64,000 nucleotides of DNA from contig CAJTAT010000003.1 in assembly GCA_910574475.1 (NCBI GenBank), positions 248,001 through 312,000 of the forward strand. The letters run 5' to 3'. The notes under the pieces are model-generated. The model was given only the letters and a program-made list of their open reading frames with translations, made no database searches and was not told the origin of the DNA. This DNA comes from Clostridia bacterium. GTDB taxonomy: Bacteria > Bacillota > Clostridia > Lachnospirales > Lachnospiraceae. The stretch's first letter is position 1. Every line of letters begins with the position of its first letter. The translations under genes were made by a program, and so were the position numbers. Of the stretch, positions 19,591 to 28,060 are shown piece after piece.

Positions 19591-19620
19591 CCTCCTAAAT
19601 TATAAGTTCCGCTTCGGCCC
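19591..19620 (-). repeat. Dispersed Shine-Dalgarno-proximal repeat, copy 2
   Basis: Minus strand GGGCCGAAGCGGAACTTATA running into the AGGAGG of the TrpX-like gene. It carries the core GAAGCGGAACTTA shared with copies at 34481, 40194 and 40287. Confidence 0.55.
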
Positions 19621-19674
19621 TACACTTTTGTGCCGCAATGCTGTGGCGCGTTAAAGTATCGACCTACCTTACAA

Positions 19675-19703
19675 ATTGTATAACAAACTTATCCATTTGT
19701 CAA
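19675..19703 (-). promoter_or_regulatory. Promoter of the TrpXYZ-like operon
   Basis: TTGACA (19698-19703), 17 bp, TACAAT (19675-19680) on the minus strand. The predicted leader is about 84 nt. Confidence 0.85.
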
Positions 19704-19722
19704 TCCATCAATTTTATCCGAT

Positions 19723-21555
19723 TTACATTCCTGTTCCAGATTGATAAGTCACGTCTTCATAGACTGGGATATCAGGGTAAAATGGCTCCTGACTTCGTTT
19801 TGTATACCACCATTCCTGGTCTCCAAGCAAATGTTCCGGCGTCTCCACTATCACTTCCCCGTCTGGAACTTCAACCCTCTCTGCACTCTCCTTGCCAATA
19901 AAAGTGACTGTATGTAATTCACCTGTACCCTCTGGTTCATAATGATTATCCTCTTCCAGCCATTCCTGATCTAAAAACCGGAGCCTCCTTGCCATAAAAT
20001 ACTTTACATACCGCACATTATTGTCAAAGCTTTCATAATGGCCTGCCCCATAGTCTGTATAGGACCAGCGAACCATATCCATTTTGACTGAGTCGCGAAT
20101 CCTTTCGGCGTAAGTATCAATTTTGCCGCCCGTTTTGATCATATCCAGAATATAAGGTTTTACAATGTTCTGATAGCTCTCAACAATTTCTTTATAAAAA
20201 GTCTCATTTTCATAGAGATAGGGATACCAGGTCAGGCTGCCTTCTCTTCGGTATTGCTGGATATCCAAAGCTGCCAGAACCTTTGAGTTGGTAAAATCAC
20301 TGGCTCCCATACAACCATCATAATCCCATATGGGCCCCGCATACAGTCGTTCATCTTCTCTGTCTTTATAAAAAAACATACTGGTAACTCCGAAGTCAGA
20401 GTTTAAAACTGCTTCATCCACCAAATAACGCAACACAAAAGAGTCCACATCAATATAGTCAAACAGTCTTTCATCATCAGAAAGTATCATATCTTCTATC
20501 TGCTGAACATAGTCCGCCATATATTCAACCTGCTCTTGTGTAGCATATTGCGGGGACTTAAAAGAAAAAGGATTTCCATCCTCAGTCTCAAAACCGCTAA
20601 TACTATCGTAAAAATAATCCTTTTCTATAATATATCCTCCCCTGATGTCTTCTGGATTTTTTTCTGCCAATACTCCTTTCTGAGTTCCAGTATCAAATAG
20701 CTCTAATTCTTCCATATCGCCATTCAGGGCCATAGTCTCCTCTTCCAGGTCTTCCACCGCTACTTTATTTTCACCAACTTCAACTCTTTCACAGAGAAGA
20801 TAGTTTCCCCAGTACTGCCCATTCAGATAAAGATCTACCCACTCGGACTCTACCGTATAAGCCAGGCCAATGTCACGTGCCATTTCCAGACACAGTTTGT
20901 TTTGAAGTTTATTTCCATCAAAAACATTGCACAATAAAATCCAGTTTCTGCTCTCTTCCATTCCAAGTAGCTCTGCTTCCTTGGCAAGCTTAATAGAATA
21001 AGACTTCTTTTCCGCCTTCCAGGTAGAATTTCCTCTGCTTTTCACAAACTCCAAGAAGCCGCTATAGGAAGAATTCCCCTGGGCATCTTTCACAAGAATC
21101 AAGCCGCCCTCTCGATATTCTTTGTCCTGATCCACTCCTTCCATAGAGCCGCTCTCAGTCTCAAGATAGACAGTCCCAACATTTGCAGACTGCAAGAATT
21201 GAAGAGTTCCACTGCTTTCCACATCTCCCCAACTAAAGTGATAACTATATTCTTTCTCCATGTCATAACTTATAGGATCCTCAGAAGGGACTATTTTCTT
21301 CCCATCAACCGTCAATTCTCCATTCAAAGCTACCAGCTCTGCTTTTTCCCATTCAAAATAGGAGGGCAGGAAAAAGCAGATCTTGTGTTCGCTCTCCCAC
21401 GGACGAATAATGACCTCCTCATATGTCAGGAAAAATTCTCCCTTGGGAGGTTCCACTTCTTTCTCCCCATATGCTTTGGCTTCCGAAACTCCCACATACA
21501 CCAAAAGCAGAATCACACTGAGTATTCCTACGAACATTGAATAACTACGTTTCAT
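19723..21555 (-). CDS. CotH kinase family protein, secreted or membrane-anchored
   Basis: 610-residue protein with an N-terminal signal or anchor segment (about residues 5-25) and a CotH-type protein kinase-like domain (about 140-560). Recognisable motifs are KSRGNSTW, NWILLCNVFDGNKLQNKL, the loop GQYWGNYLLCERVEVG and the metal-site motif GPIWDYDGCMGAS (DxD). CotH was first described as a spore-coat kinase in Bacillus; many gut clostridia carry exported members of unknown role. The ATG at 21555 behind AAGGGGG is preferred to an upstream TTG that lacks a site. It is single, with no coat-protein target gene beside it. Confidence 0.87.
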   Translation of the reverse strand: MKRSYSMFVGILSVILLLVYVGVSEAKAYGEKEVEPPKGEFFLTYEEVIIRPWESEHKICFFLPSYFEWEKAELVALNGELTVDGKKIVPSEDPISYDMEKEYSYHFSWGDVESSGTLQFLQSANVGTVYLETESGSMEGVDQDKEYREGGLILVKDAQGNSSYSGFLEFVKSRGNSTWKAEKKSYSIKLAKEAELLGMEESRNWILLCNVFDGNKLQNKLCLEMARDIGLAYTVESEWVDLYLNGQYWGNYLLCERVEVGENKVAVEDLEEETMALNGDMEELELFDTGTQKGVLAEKNPEDIRGGYIIEKDYFYDSISGFETEDGNPFSFKSPQYATQEQVEYMADYVQQIEDMILSDDERLFDYIDVDSFVLRYLVDEAVLNSDFGVTSMFFYKDREDERLYAGPIWDYDGCMGASDFTNSKVLAALDIQQYRREGSLTWYPYLYENETFYKEIVESYQNIVKPYILDMIKTGGKIDTYAERIRDSVKMDMVRWSYTDYGAGHYESFDNNVRYVKYFMARRLRFLDQEWLEEDNHYEPEGTGELHTVTFIGKESAERVEVPDGEVIVETPEHLLGDQEWWYTKRSQEPFYPDIPVYEDVTYQSGTGM

Positions 21556-21666
21556 CTTCTCCCCCTTGCAAAACCAACACTCTAATCTTTCTATACTTTG
21601 TTTATAATGGTACCATATCACCTGACTTTTTTCAACGAATCTCGCCTAATTGTGCTAATTTATGTC

Positions 21667-21695
21667 TTGCAGAAAACAAAAAAGAACGTTATAGT
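21667..21695 (+). promoter_or_regulatory. Promoter of the glyoxalase-family gene
   Basis: TTGCAG (21667-21672), 17 bp, TATAGT (21690-21695), about 68 nt ahead of the predicted leader end at the ATG 21770. It diverges from the CotH gene. Confidence 0.7.
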
Positions 21696-21769
21696 AAGAT
21701 ACAGAAAGAAGTTTCTAGAGCCTTGTATCCTGGCAATACTGGAGCGGAACTTAAAATAAGGAGAACAGT

Positions 21770-22144
21770 ATGAATTTTGAATTTGCACACTACAATTACA
21801 ACGTAATTAACCTGGAAAAATCCCTTCGTTTTTATGAGGAGGCTTTAGGCCTGAAAGAGGCCCGCAGAAATGAAGCAAAGGATGGTAGTTTCATTCTCTG
21901 CTTCCTTACAGACGGCAAAACTGGCTTCCAGCTAGAGCTCACCTGGCTCAGAGACTGGGAAAAAGACCACTACAATCTGGGTGACAATGAAATCCATCTG
22001 GCTTTTACCACTGACGATATGGATGCCGCCCACAAAAAGCATCAGGAAATGGACTGCATCTGTTACGAAAATCCTGACATGGGAATTTACTTCATTCAAG
22101 ATCCAGATGGTTACTGGATTGAAATTGTCCCATCTCAGCGGTAG
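21770..22144 (+). CDS. VOC-family lactoylglutathione lyase-like protein
   Basis: 124-residue single-domain vicinal-oxygen-chelate protein of glyoxalase I type. The N-terminus reads AHYNYNVINLEKSLRFYEEALGL, with a His metal ligand, and the C-terminal half has GIYFIQDPDGYWIEIVPS with the terminal Glu ligand; LELTW and EIHLAF supply the other two ligands. Known relatives detoxify methylglyoxal. The start follows AAGGAG with 5-6 nt spacing. It is convergent with gpsA. Confidence 0.9.
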   Translation: MNFEFAHYNYNVINLEKSLRFYEEALGLKEARRNEAKDGSFILCFLTDGKTGFQLELTWLRDWEKDHYNLGDNEIHLAFTTDDMDAAHKKHQEMDCICYENPDMGIYFIQDPDGYWIEIVPSQR

Positions 22145-22157
22145 CCTTAGACAGAAA

Positions 22158-22189
22158 CGTCCAGAGAGGGCTATGCCCTTCTCTGGACG
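22158..22189. terminator. Bidirectional terminator between the VOC gene and gpsA
   Basis: CGTCCAGAGA / TCTCTGGACG with an inner GGGC/GCCC stem, placed between two convergent stop codons (22144 and 22197). Confidence 0.75.
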
Positions 22190-22196
22190 AATACTA

Positions 22197-23204
22197 CTAC
22201 TCCCAAGGTAATAACGAATTCTCAATCTTCTTATCTCGCAGCATCAACTCATTCACAGCTTCCCTCGCAGGTTTATCCTCAAAGAGTACTGCGTTCACCT
22301 GCTCAATAATAGGAATCTCAACTCCATACTTCTTTGCCAGACCCATGGCTGCCTTGGCAGAGTAGACTCCCTCCACAACCATTTTCACCTCATCCATAGC
22401 CTCTTTCATGGTTTTTCCCTGGCCCATCAGATATCCGGCTTTCCGATTGCGGCTATGAACAGAGGCACAGGTCACAATGAGATCTCCGATCCCGGACAGA
22501 CCGCTAAATGTTTCTATCCGGCCTCCCATGGCCAGGCCAATCCGGCTCATCTCTGCAATTCCCCTAGTAATCAGCGCTGCCTTTGTATTGTCGCCGTAAC
22601 CCAGCCCGTCTGCAATCCCAGCCGCCAGCGCAATCACATTCTTCAGGGCTCCCCCCAGTTCAATGCCCAGCATATCCGGGCTTGTATACACCCGGAACAC
22701 CTGATTCATAAACACATTCTGAATCAGCTCTGCAGTCTCCCGGTCACGGGCTCCAGCTACTACTGTCGTGGGAAGCCCTCTGCCTACCTCCTCCGCATGG
22801 CTTGGACCAGACAAGACTGCTGCCCGACAGTTTGGAATCTCCTCCTCCACAATATCTGTCAAAGTCATGAGAGTCTTTTCCTCAATTCCCTTTGCCACAT
22901 TGACAATAATCTGGCCATCCTCCACAAAGGGTGACATTGCTTTTGCAGTGCTTCTGGTAAAAGGAGATGGCACGGCAAGGACTAGAAGTTCTGCACCTTT
23001 AATACTAGCTTCCAGGTTCGTAGTAATCTCAATCCCATCTGGAATTTTAACCCCGGGAAGCTTATCCACATGTTCACGCTTTTCATTCAGCATGGCCACC
23101 TCTGCCTCCATGATGGACCAGAGCGTAACCTTGTGTCCATTATGGTGAAGCAGCAAAGACAGCGCCGTTCCCCAGCTTCCTGCTCCTATTACACTTACTT
23201 TCAT
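22197..23204 (-). CDS. gpsA: NAD(P)-dependent glycerol-3-phosphate dehydrogenase
   Basis: 335-residue cytoplasmic enzyme reducing dihydroxyacetone phosphate to sn-glycerol-3-phosphate for phospholipid synthesis. The Rossmann motif GAGSWGTALSLLL is at the N-terminus; SGPSHAEEV, the catalytic Lys in GALKNVIALAAG, and FSGLSGIGDLIVTC are family signatures. It belongs functionally with plsY (next step of lipid synthesis) but a glycerate kinase gene sits between them. Confidence 0.97.
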   Translation of the reverse strand: MKVSVIGAGSWGTALSLLLHHNGHKVTLWSIMEAEVAMLNEKREHVDKLPGVKIPDGIEITTNLEASIKGAELLVLAVPSPFTRSTAKAMSPFVEDGQIIVNVAKGIEEKTLMTLTDIVEEEIPNCRAAVLSGPSHAEEVGRGLPTTVVAGARDRETAELIQNVFMNQVFRVYTSPDMLGIELGGALKNVIALAAGIADGLGYGDNTKAALITRGIAEMSRIGLAMGGRIETFSGLSGIGDLIVTCASVHSRNRKAGYLMGQGKTMKEAMDEVKMVVEGVYSAKAAMGLAKKYGVEIPIIEQVNAVLFEDKPAREAVNELMLRDKKIENSLLPWE

Positions 23205-23226
23205 GATCCTGCATCTCCTTTCTCAA

Positions 23227-24459
23227 TTACCCTTCTACCAAAGCAACTGTCACATCATTTACATTGGTTCCGGTTCCCCCGGTGATAATCAAACCATCAC
23301 ATTTCTCCAGTGCATGATAGGCGTCATTCTCCTGAAGTACTTCATAAATTCGGATTCCCTGCTTCTCAAGAATCTCTTTCGTCTTTCCGTCTACACAGCC
23401 GCCAGCGGCGTCCGTGGGACCGTCTGTGCCATCAGAGCCCATAGATGCAATTGCAAGATTGTCATAGCCTGCTATCTTTTCAGCAGCCGCGAGAGCCAAT
23501 TCCTGATTGCGCCCTCCCAGCCCTTTACCTGTCAGGTGCACAATCGTCTCTCCTCCGGCTATGAGGGCTACCCGCTCTCCTTTTCCTGCATGGTAGCGGG
23601 CGACAGATGCCATAAACCAGCCTGCCTCTCTGGCCACACAATCCATACTGTCTGTCAGAATGATTGGACGATACCCCAGGTTCTCGCACTCTTTCGCCGC
23701 AAACTTACACAACAGGCTTACGCCTCCTGTCACAACTGTACGTACATTTGTCAAATTCTTCGGCGTCTCCTGTCCCAGAAGTTCCATCGCTCTCTCTGAG
23801 AGTTTCAGCTTATATTTTCTCACCAGTTCCAACGCTTCATTGCAGGTAGACACATCTTCACAGGCTGGGCCGGATGCAATCATTCCCGGATTATCCCCCA
23901 CAATATCAGAGAGAATCACAGAATACACCAAAGCCGGAGCGCAGGCCTTAGCAAATCGTCCCCCTTTCACCCCTGACAGCCGTTTTCTTATGGTATTGAT
24001 CTCCACAATATCAGCGCCACATGCCAATAGCTGTCTAGAAATATCTGCCAACTCCTCCAGAGGAATTAATGGCTTTTCGAACAGTGCCGATCCGCCTCCT
24101 GACAGCAAAAACAGTACGGTATCATCTTCAGACAGATTCCTGGTCATTTCCAGTACTCGTTCCGTGGCAATCAGAGAGCTCTCATCCAGCACAGGATGGC
24201 TTGCCTCAAATATCTCGCATCCAGGAACCTCTCCTCTAGAATGGCCATGCTTCGTAACGATAATTCCCTGATCCATCCTGTCGCCAAGTACCTGAGCAGC
24301 AGCATTTCCCATTTCCCATCCTGCCTTTCCCACAGCAACCACAAGGACTCTCCCCTTACCTGGATGAAAGTCTGCCAGGGCGCGCTGAACAGACACATCC
24401 GGTAACGCACAGTCCACAGCCTTTCTACATACAGATTCCGCAAGCTTTTTTAATTCCAT
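23227..24459 (-). CDS. Glycerate 2-kinase, MOFRL family
   Basis: 410-residue kinase that phosphorylates D-glycerate, feeding it into glycolysis as 2-phosphoglycerate. Signatures: VVAVGKAGWEMGNAA, LFLLSGGGSALFEKP, VYSVILSDIVGDNPGMIASGP, and the C-terminal MOFRL region ALAAAEKIAGYDNLAIASMGSDG (split) with DGPTDAAGG. The ATG at 24459 behind GGAGG is the supported start; a GTG/ATG further out overlaps the site. It is inserted between plsY and gpsA in an otherwise conserved lipid/GTPase operon. Confidence 0.92.
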   Translation of the reverse strand: MELKKLAESVCRKAVDCALPDVSVQRALADFHPGKGRVLVVAVGKAGWEMGNAAAQVLGDRMDQGIIVTKHGHSRGEVPGCEIFEASHPVLDESSLIATERVLEMTRNLSEDDTVLFLLSGGGSALFEKPLIPLEELADISRQLLACGADIVEINTIRKRLSGVKGGRFAKACAPALVYSVILSDIVGDNPGMIASGPACEDVSTCNEALELVRKYKLKLSERAMELLGQETPKNLTNVRTVVTGGVSLLCKFAAKECENLGYRPIILTDSMDCVAREAGWFMASVARYHAGKGERVALIAGGETIVHLTGKGLGGRNQELALAAAEKIAGYDNLAIASMGSDGTDGPTDAAGGCVDGKTKEILEKQGIRIYEVLQENDAYHALEKCDGLIITGGTGTNVNDVTVALVEG

Positions 24460-24523
24460 TTTAACCTCCATTCTTTACCTAAGATAAATGTGATGTAAAT
24501 AAATATAAGTATATGTTAAAAAT

Positions 24524-25174
24524 TTAATCTGCTCTTTCCCCAATCTTGCGCTCTGTCCCATTCAGCAACTGTCTGATATTTGACTTATGTTGATAGAAGG
24601 CCATCACCACCATACAGGCTGTAACTGCATACATCTCATAGAGATGTCCCTGGGAAAGCCCCCATTTGCCTAAGACGCCATAAAGAATCACACCAATCAG
24701 CAATTCTGCCGCAACCAAAAGCGAGCCTAAAGACACATATCGGGTAAGGGCTACTGCGCCTCCAAAAAGCACAATGGCTATCAATGTCAATACAGGATCC
24801 AGGCTGAGATACAGGCCCGCCGTGGCTGCAATTCCCTTTCCCCCTTTAAATTTCAGATAAAAAGGAAAATTGTGCCCCAGAATCGCACCGAAAGCTGCAT
24901 ACATTCCCCAAAGTACACCAATCCTTTCCCCCGGATAAGAAGCATAATCTCCGAAAAGCGCCCGCACAAGAAGCACAGCAAAGACACACTTGAAGCAATC
25001 TCCCAGCAGTGTGATAATTCCCGCCTTTTTTCCCAGGGTACGAAGAGCATTTGTCGTCCCTGCATTTCCGCTTCCGTGTTCCCGAATATCAATTCCGTTC
25101 ATTCTTCCATAGAGATAGCTAGTCTGAAACAATCCAAACACATAGCCAATCAGTACACAGACAAGACGTACCAT
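24524..25174 (-). CDS. plsY: Acyl-phosphate:glycerol-3-phosphate acyltransferase
   Basis: 216-residue membrane enzyme with about five membrane segments that makes lysophosphatidic acid. The family motifs are GSGNAGTTNALRTLGKKAG (motif 1), KFKGGKGIAATAG (motif 2) and a C-terminal HKSNIRQLLNGTERK (motif 3). Motifs 1-3 are intact. It sits between der and the glycerate kinase in the same direction, 38 nt after der. Confidence 0.95.
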   Translation of the reverse strand: MVRLVCVLIGYVFGLFQTSYLYGRMNGIDIREHGSGNAGTTNALRTLGKKAGIITLLGDCFKCVFAVLLVRALFGDYASYPGERIGVLWGMYAAFGAILGHNFPFYLKFKGGKGIAATAGLYLSLDPVLTLIAIVLFGGAVALTRYVSLGSLLVAAELLIGVILYGVLGKWGLSQGHLYEMYAVTACMVVMAFYQHKSNIRQLLNGTERKIGERAD

Positions 25175-25212
25175 TGCACATTTCCACTCCTTTCTATTGT
25201 TCTGACATACTT

Positions 25213-26532
25213 CTACGCTTTTCTCTCACGAATCAAAAATTTCAGTGCAGTTCCTTTAAAGCCAAAAGCCTCCCGTATCTTATTTTCCAGATACCGGGTA
25301 TAGGAAAAATGCATCAGCTCTTTGTCATTGACGAATATTACAAAGGTGGGCGGTTTGACAGCCACCTGTGTGATATAATAAAGCTTCAGTCGTCTTCCTC
25401 TATCGGAAGGAGGCTGCTGCAGGGCCACTGCCTCGGTCAAGATCTCATTGACCACGCCTGTAGCAATGCGCAGGTTTTGATTCTGAATCACCATATCAAT
25501 CAGCTCAAAAAGCTTGGGCAGGCGCTGTCCGGTAACTGCCGATAAGAAAATCAGCTCTGCATATGGCATATAAGCCAGAATCATGCGAATCTTGTTCGTA
25601 TATTCGTAAATCGTCTTATCATTTTTTTCAATAGCATCCCATTTATTGACAGCAATGATGATACCCTTTCCACGCTCATGGGCAATTCCTGCAATCTTGG
25701 CATCCTGCTCTGTGACGCCTTCCACCGCATCAATCACGATCACCACCACGTCTGCCCGCTCCACAGCCGTCACTGTACGAATAATGCTGTATCGCTCCAG
25801 CTCTTCCTTAATCTTACTCTTCCGGCGTAATCCCGCTGTATCAATGAAGACATAGTCACGTCCACTGTAGCGAACATTCGTATCAATGGCATCCCGGGTA
25901 GTTCCCGCAATATCTGACACAATCACCCGGTTCTCCCCTATCAGTTTATTAATAATAGAAGATTTCCCTACATTAGGCTTTCCCACGATTGCAATCTTGG
26001 GGCGATCATCTTCCTCTTCTTCGCTATCTTTATTAGGGAAATACTTAATAATCTCATCCAACATATCGCCGATCCCCAGGCGGGAAGATGCAGAGATAGG
26101 AATGGGATCCCCGATTCCCAGATTATAAAATTCATATACATCCGGCATCAGCTTCTGAAAGCTATCCACCTTATTGACCACCAGTAGGATAGGCTTTTTC
26201 GAACGGCGCAGCATATCTGCCACTTTAGAATCCGAATCCACCAAGCCCTGGCGTACATCTGTCAGGAAAACAATCACATCTGCCGTATCAATGGCAATCT
26301 GAGCCTGATCCCTCATCTGGGACAAGATCACATCACTGCTCTCCGGCTCAATTCCCCCTGTATCTATTAAGGTAAAATTGTAATCTAACCAATTGACATC
26401 TGCATAAATCCTGTCCCTGGTGACACCAGGCGTATCTTTTACAATCGAAATATTTTCCCCTGCCAAAGCATTAAACAGGGTGGACTTGCCCACATTAGGA
26501 CGTCCGACAATGGCTACGATTGGTTTACTCAT
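25213..26532 (-). CDS. der: Ribosome biogenesis GTPase Der
   Basis: 439-residue tandem GTPase needed for 50S subunit maturation. The first G domain has GRPNVGKST, DTPG and NKVD; the second has GKPNVGKSS, DTAG and NKWD; a C-terminal KH-like domain (about 355-439) ends RNA-binding style with FLIRERKA. Length is standard. Its ATG immediately follows the stop codon of the radical SAM gene (TAGATG). Confidence 0.97.
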   Translation of the reverse strand: MSKPIVAIVGRPNVGKSTLFNALAGENISIVKDTPGVTRDRIYADVNWLDYNFTLIDTGGIEPESSDVILSQMRDQAQIAIDTADVIVFLTDVRQGLVDSDSKVADMLRRSKKPILLVVNKVDSFQKLMPDVYEFYNLGIGDPIPISASSRLGIGDMLDEIIKYFPNKDSEEEEDDRPKIAIVGKPNVGKSSIINKLIGENRVIVSDIAGTTRDAIDTNVRYSGRDYVFIDTAGLRRKSKIKEELERYSIIRTVTAVERADVVVIVIDAVEGVTEQDAKIAGIAHERGKGIIIAVNKWDAIEKNDKTIYEYTNKIRMILAYMPYAELIFLSAVTGQRLPKLFELIDMVIQNQNLRIATGVVNEILTEAVALQQPPSDRGRRLKLYYITQVAVKPPTFVIFVNDKELMHFSYTRYLENKIREAFGFKGTALKFLIRERKA

Positions 26533-27855
26533 CTAATTTTCTCCTATCCCAAGTACAGCCTCCAAAAAGGCTTTTCCGTCTGATTTTACTATAGTTATAG
26601 GAACTTGTAAAGTCCTCTCAAGCTCCTCCAGCCTCATATCATCCAAAAAAATCTGCTCTCCATCTTTCATCATGTGCTCTGTAAGCAACAATCTTTCCCC
26701 AAAATCCAGGCCAGACAATTGCTCCCTGATATCTTGTCCTGTCAAAAGTCCTGCCACCGTAATGCGTTCTCCAAAAAAATGATTCTCTATGGGAAACACT
26801 TGTACTTCCAGGTTTGGATATTTCCGGCGTATCTCTATGGCTGCCCGGTTAAGCAATGGGGCTGCCAGTTTACCTGTGGCAATCGTAACTTTCCGCCTTC
26901 TCTCATCTCCGGCAACCTTACCAAGGGCCTCCTGAATCTCATTTTCCAGGAGCCGAACCATCCCCACGCCATTTTCCAGCTGGCAATATCCATCGTAAGT
27001 CTCTTCCCTGGGAATGTCCTGTTCTGCCAGGAGATACCACTCATCCCCGGCATGGAGGAAGTGAGTTCCATACTCCTCATATAGTTTCTCCTGCCAGCGG
27101 TGAATCTGAGCCAACACTTTGAGCGCATCTTCTTTTGTAAAAGGTTCCAGTGGATACAGTCCTTCCCGATACTTTGTAAGGCCCACAGGCACTACCGACA
27201 CACTCTGAAGATAGGGCAGGTATTTTGTAAGCTCCCGGATACTAAACTCTAATTCCTCCCCATCGTTGACACCTTTGCACAACACAATCTGACCATTCAT
27301 AGTAATCCTGGCCTCATAGAATCTGTCTACTTTCTTCAAGGCATCCCCCGCAAACCGATTATTCAACATTTTGCAGCGCAGGAGCGGGTTCATGGTGTGA
27401 AAGGAGATATTGATGGGGGACAGATGGTATTTTACAATCCGATCTACATCCTCATCATCCATATTCGTCAAAGTTACATAATTTCCCTGCAAAAAAGAAA
27501 GCCTGGAATCATCATCTTTAAAATACAAAGTATCCCGCATGCCTCTCGGCAACTGGTCAATAAAGCAGAACATGCACTTATTCCGGCAGGAACGGTACTC
27601 ATCCATCAGGCTATTCTCAAATTCAATACCCAGATCATCCTCAAACTCTTTTTCTATTTCTAACTCCCATTCCTCCCCATCGGGTTTGCGAATGAGAATC
27701 TCCAGATATTCCTCATTAATCAAATAGTGATAGTCAAAGACATCCCGAACCTCCTGCCCATTCACTGACACCAGCACATCCCCCGGCCTAAGTTCCAGTT
27801 CTTCCCCTATACTTCCCGGCTCTACCCGGCTGATTCTATGTTCTTTTTGTTCCAT
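26533..27855 (-). CDS. PDZ-radical SAM-DUF512 protein
   Basis: 440-residue protein conserved next to der in clostridia. An N-terminal PDZ-like segment (about 5-55: VEPGSIGEELELRPGDVLVSVNG, split) precedes a radical SAM core with Cys motif CRNKCMFCF (CxxxCxxC) and the DUF512 C-terminal region. Function is not established; a role in metal cofactor or thiol chemistry has been proposed for relatives. The best start is ATG 27855, although its ribosome site AAGGAG is about 15 nt away. A longer frame to 27927 is hydrophobic and lacks a site. Confidence 0.85.
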   Translation of the reverse strand: MEQKEHRISRVEPGSIGEELELRPGDVLVSVNGQEVRDVFDYHYLINEEYLEILIRKPDGEEWELEIEKEFEDDLGIEFENSLMDEYRSCRNKCMFCFIDQLPRGMRDTLYFKDDDSRLSFLQGNYVTLTNMDDEDVDRIVKYHLSPINISFHTMNPLLRCKMLNNRFAGDALKKVDRFYEARITMNGQIVLCKGVNDGEELEFSIRELTKYLPYLQSVSVVPVGLTKYREGLYPLEPFTKEDALKVLAQIHRWQEKLYEEYGTHFLHAGDEWYLLAEQDIPREETYDGYCQLENGVGMVRLLENEIQEALGKVAGDERRRKVTIATGKLAAPLLNRAAIEIRRKYPNLEVQVFPIENHFFGERITVAGLLTGQDIREQLSGLDFGERLLLTEHMMKDGEQIFLDDMRLEELERTLQVPITIVKSDGKAFLEAVLGIGEN

Positions 27856-27933
27856 AATTGATAAACAAAACTCCTTTTTTATAATGAAGTATGTACTTAT
27901 GATAACTGATTTAAAAATAAAAAGCAATCTATC

Positions 27934-27963
27934 TTGACGATATACCCTGTAAAATGGTATAAA
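27934..27963 (+). promoter_or_regulatory. Promoter of prs
   Basis: TTGACG (27934-27939), 18 bp, TATAAA (27958-27963) preceded by TGG. The 205-nt divergent gap between the radical SAM gene and prs is otherwise AT-rich with no feature I can support. Confidence 0.65.
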
Positions 27964-28060
27964 ATTATTAGACAGTTTTTTACGAAATTTTTACTTGCAT
28001 AATCGTCTAAAATAAGAGGAATTCCAAAAGAAATATATTATATACACTCGGAGGACAAAT

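Noticed and set aside
19585-19722. T-box or other riboswitch upstream of the TrpXYZ-like importer
   Set aside because: The leader is only about 84 nt, has no T-box sequence and no terminator/antiterminator; it is filled by the dispersed repeat.
21537-21773. 78-codon plus-strand frame ahead of the VOC gene
   Set aside because: It spans the CotH start, two promoters and the VOC ribosome site, and has no site of its own; the overlap with the VOC ATG looks accidental.
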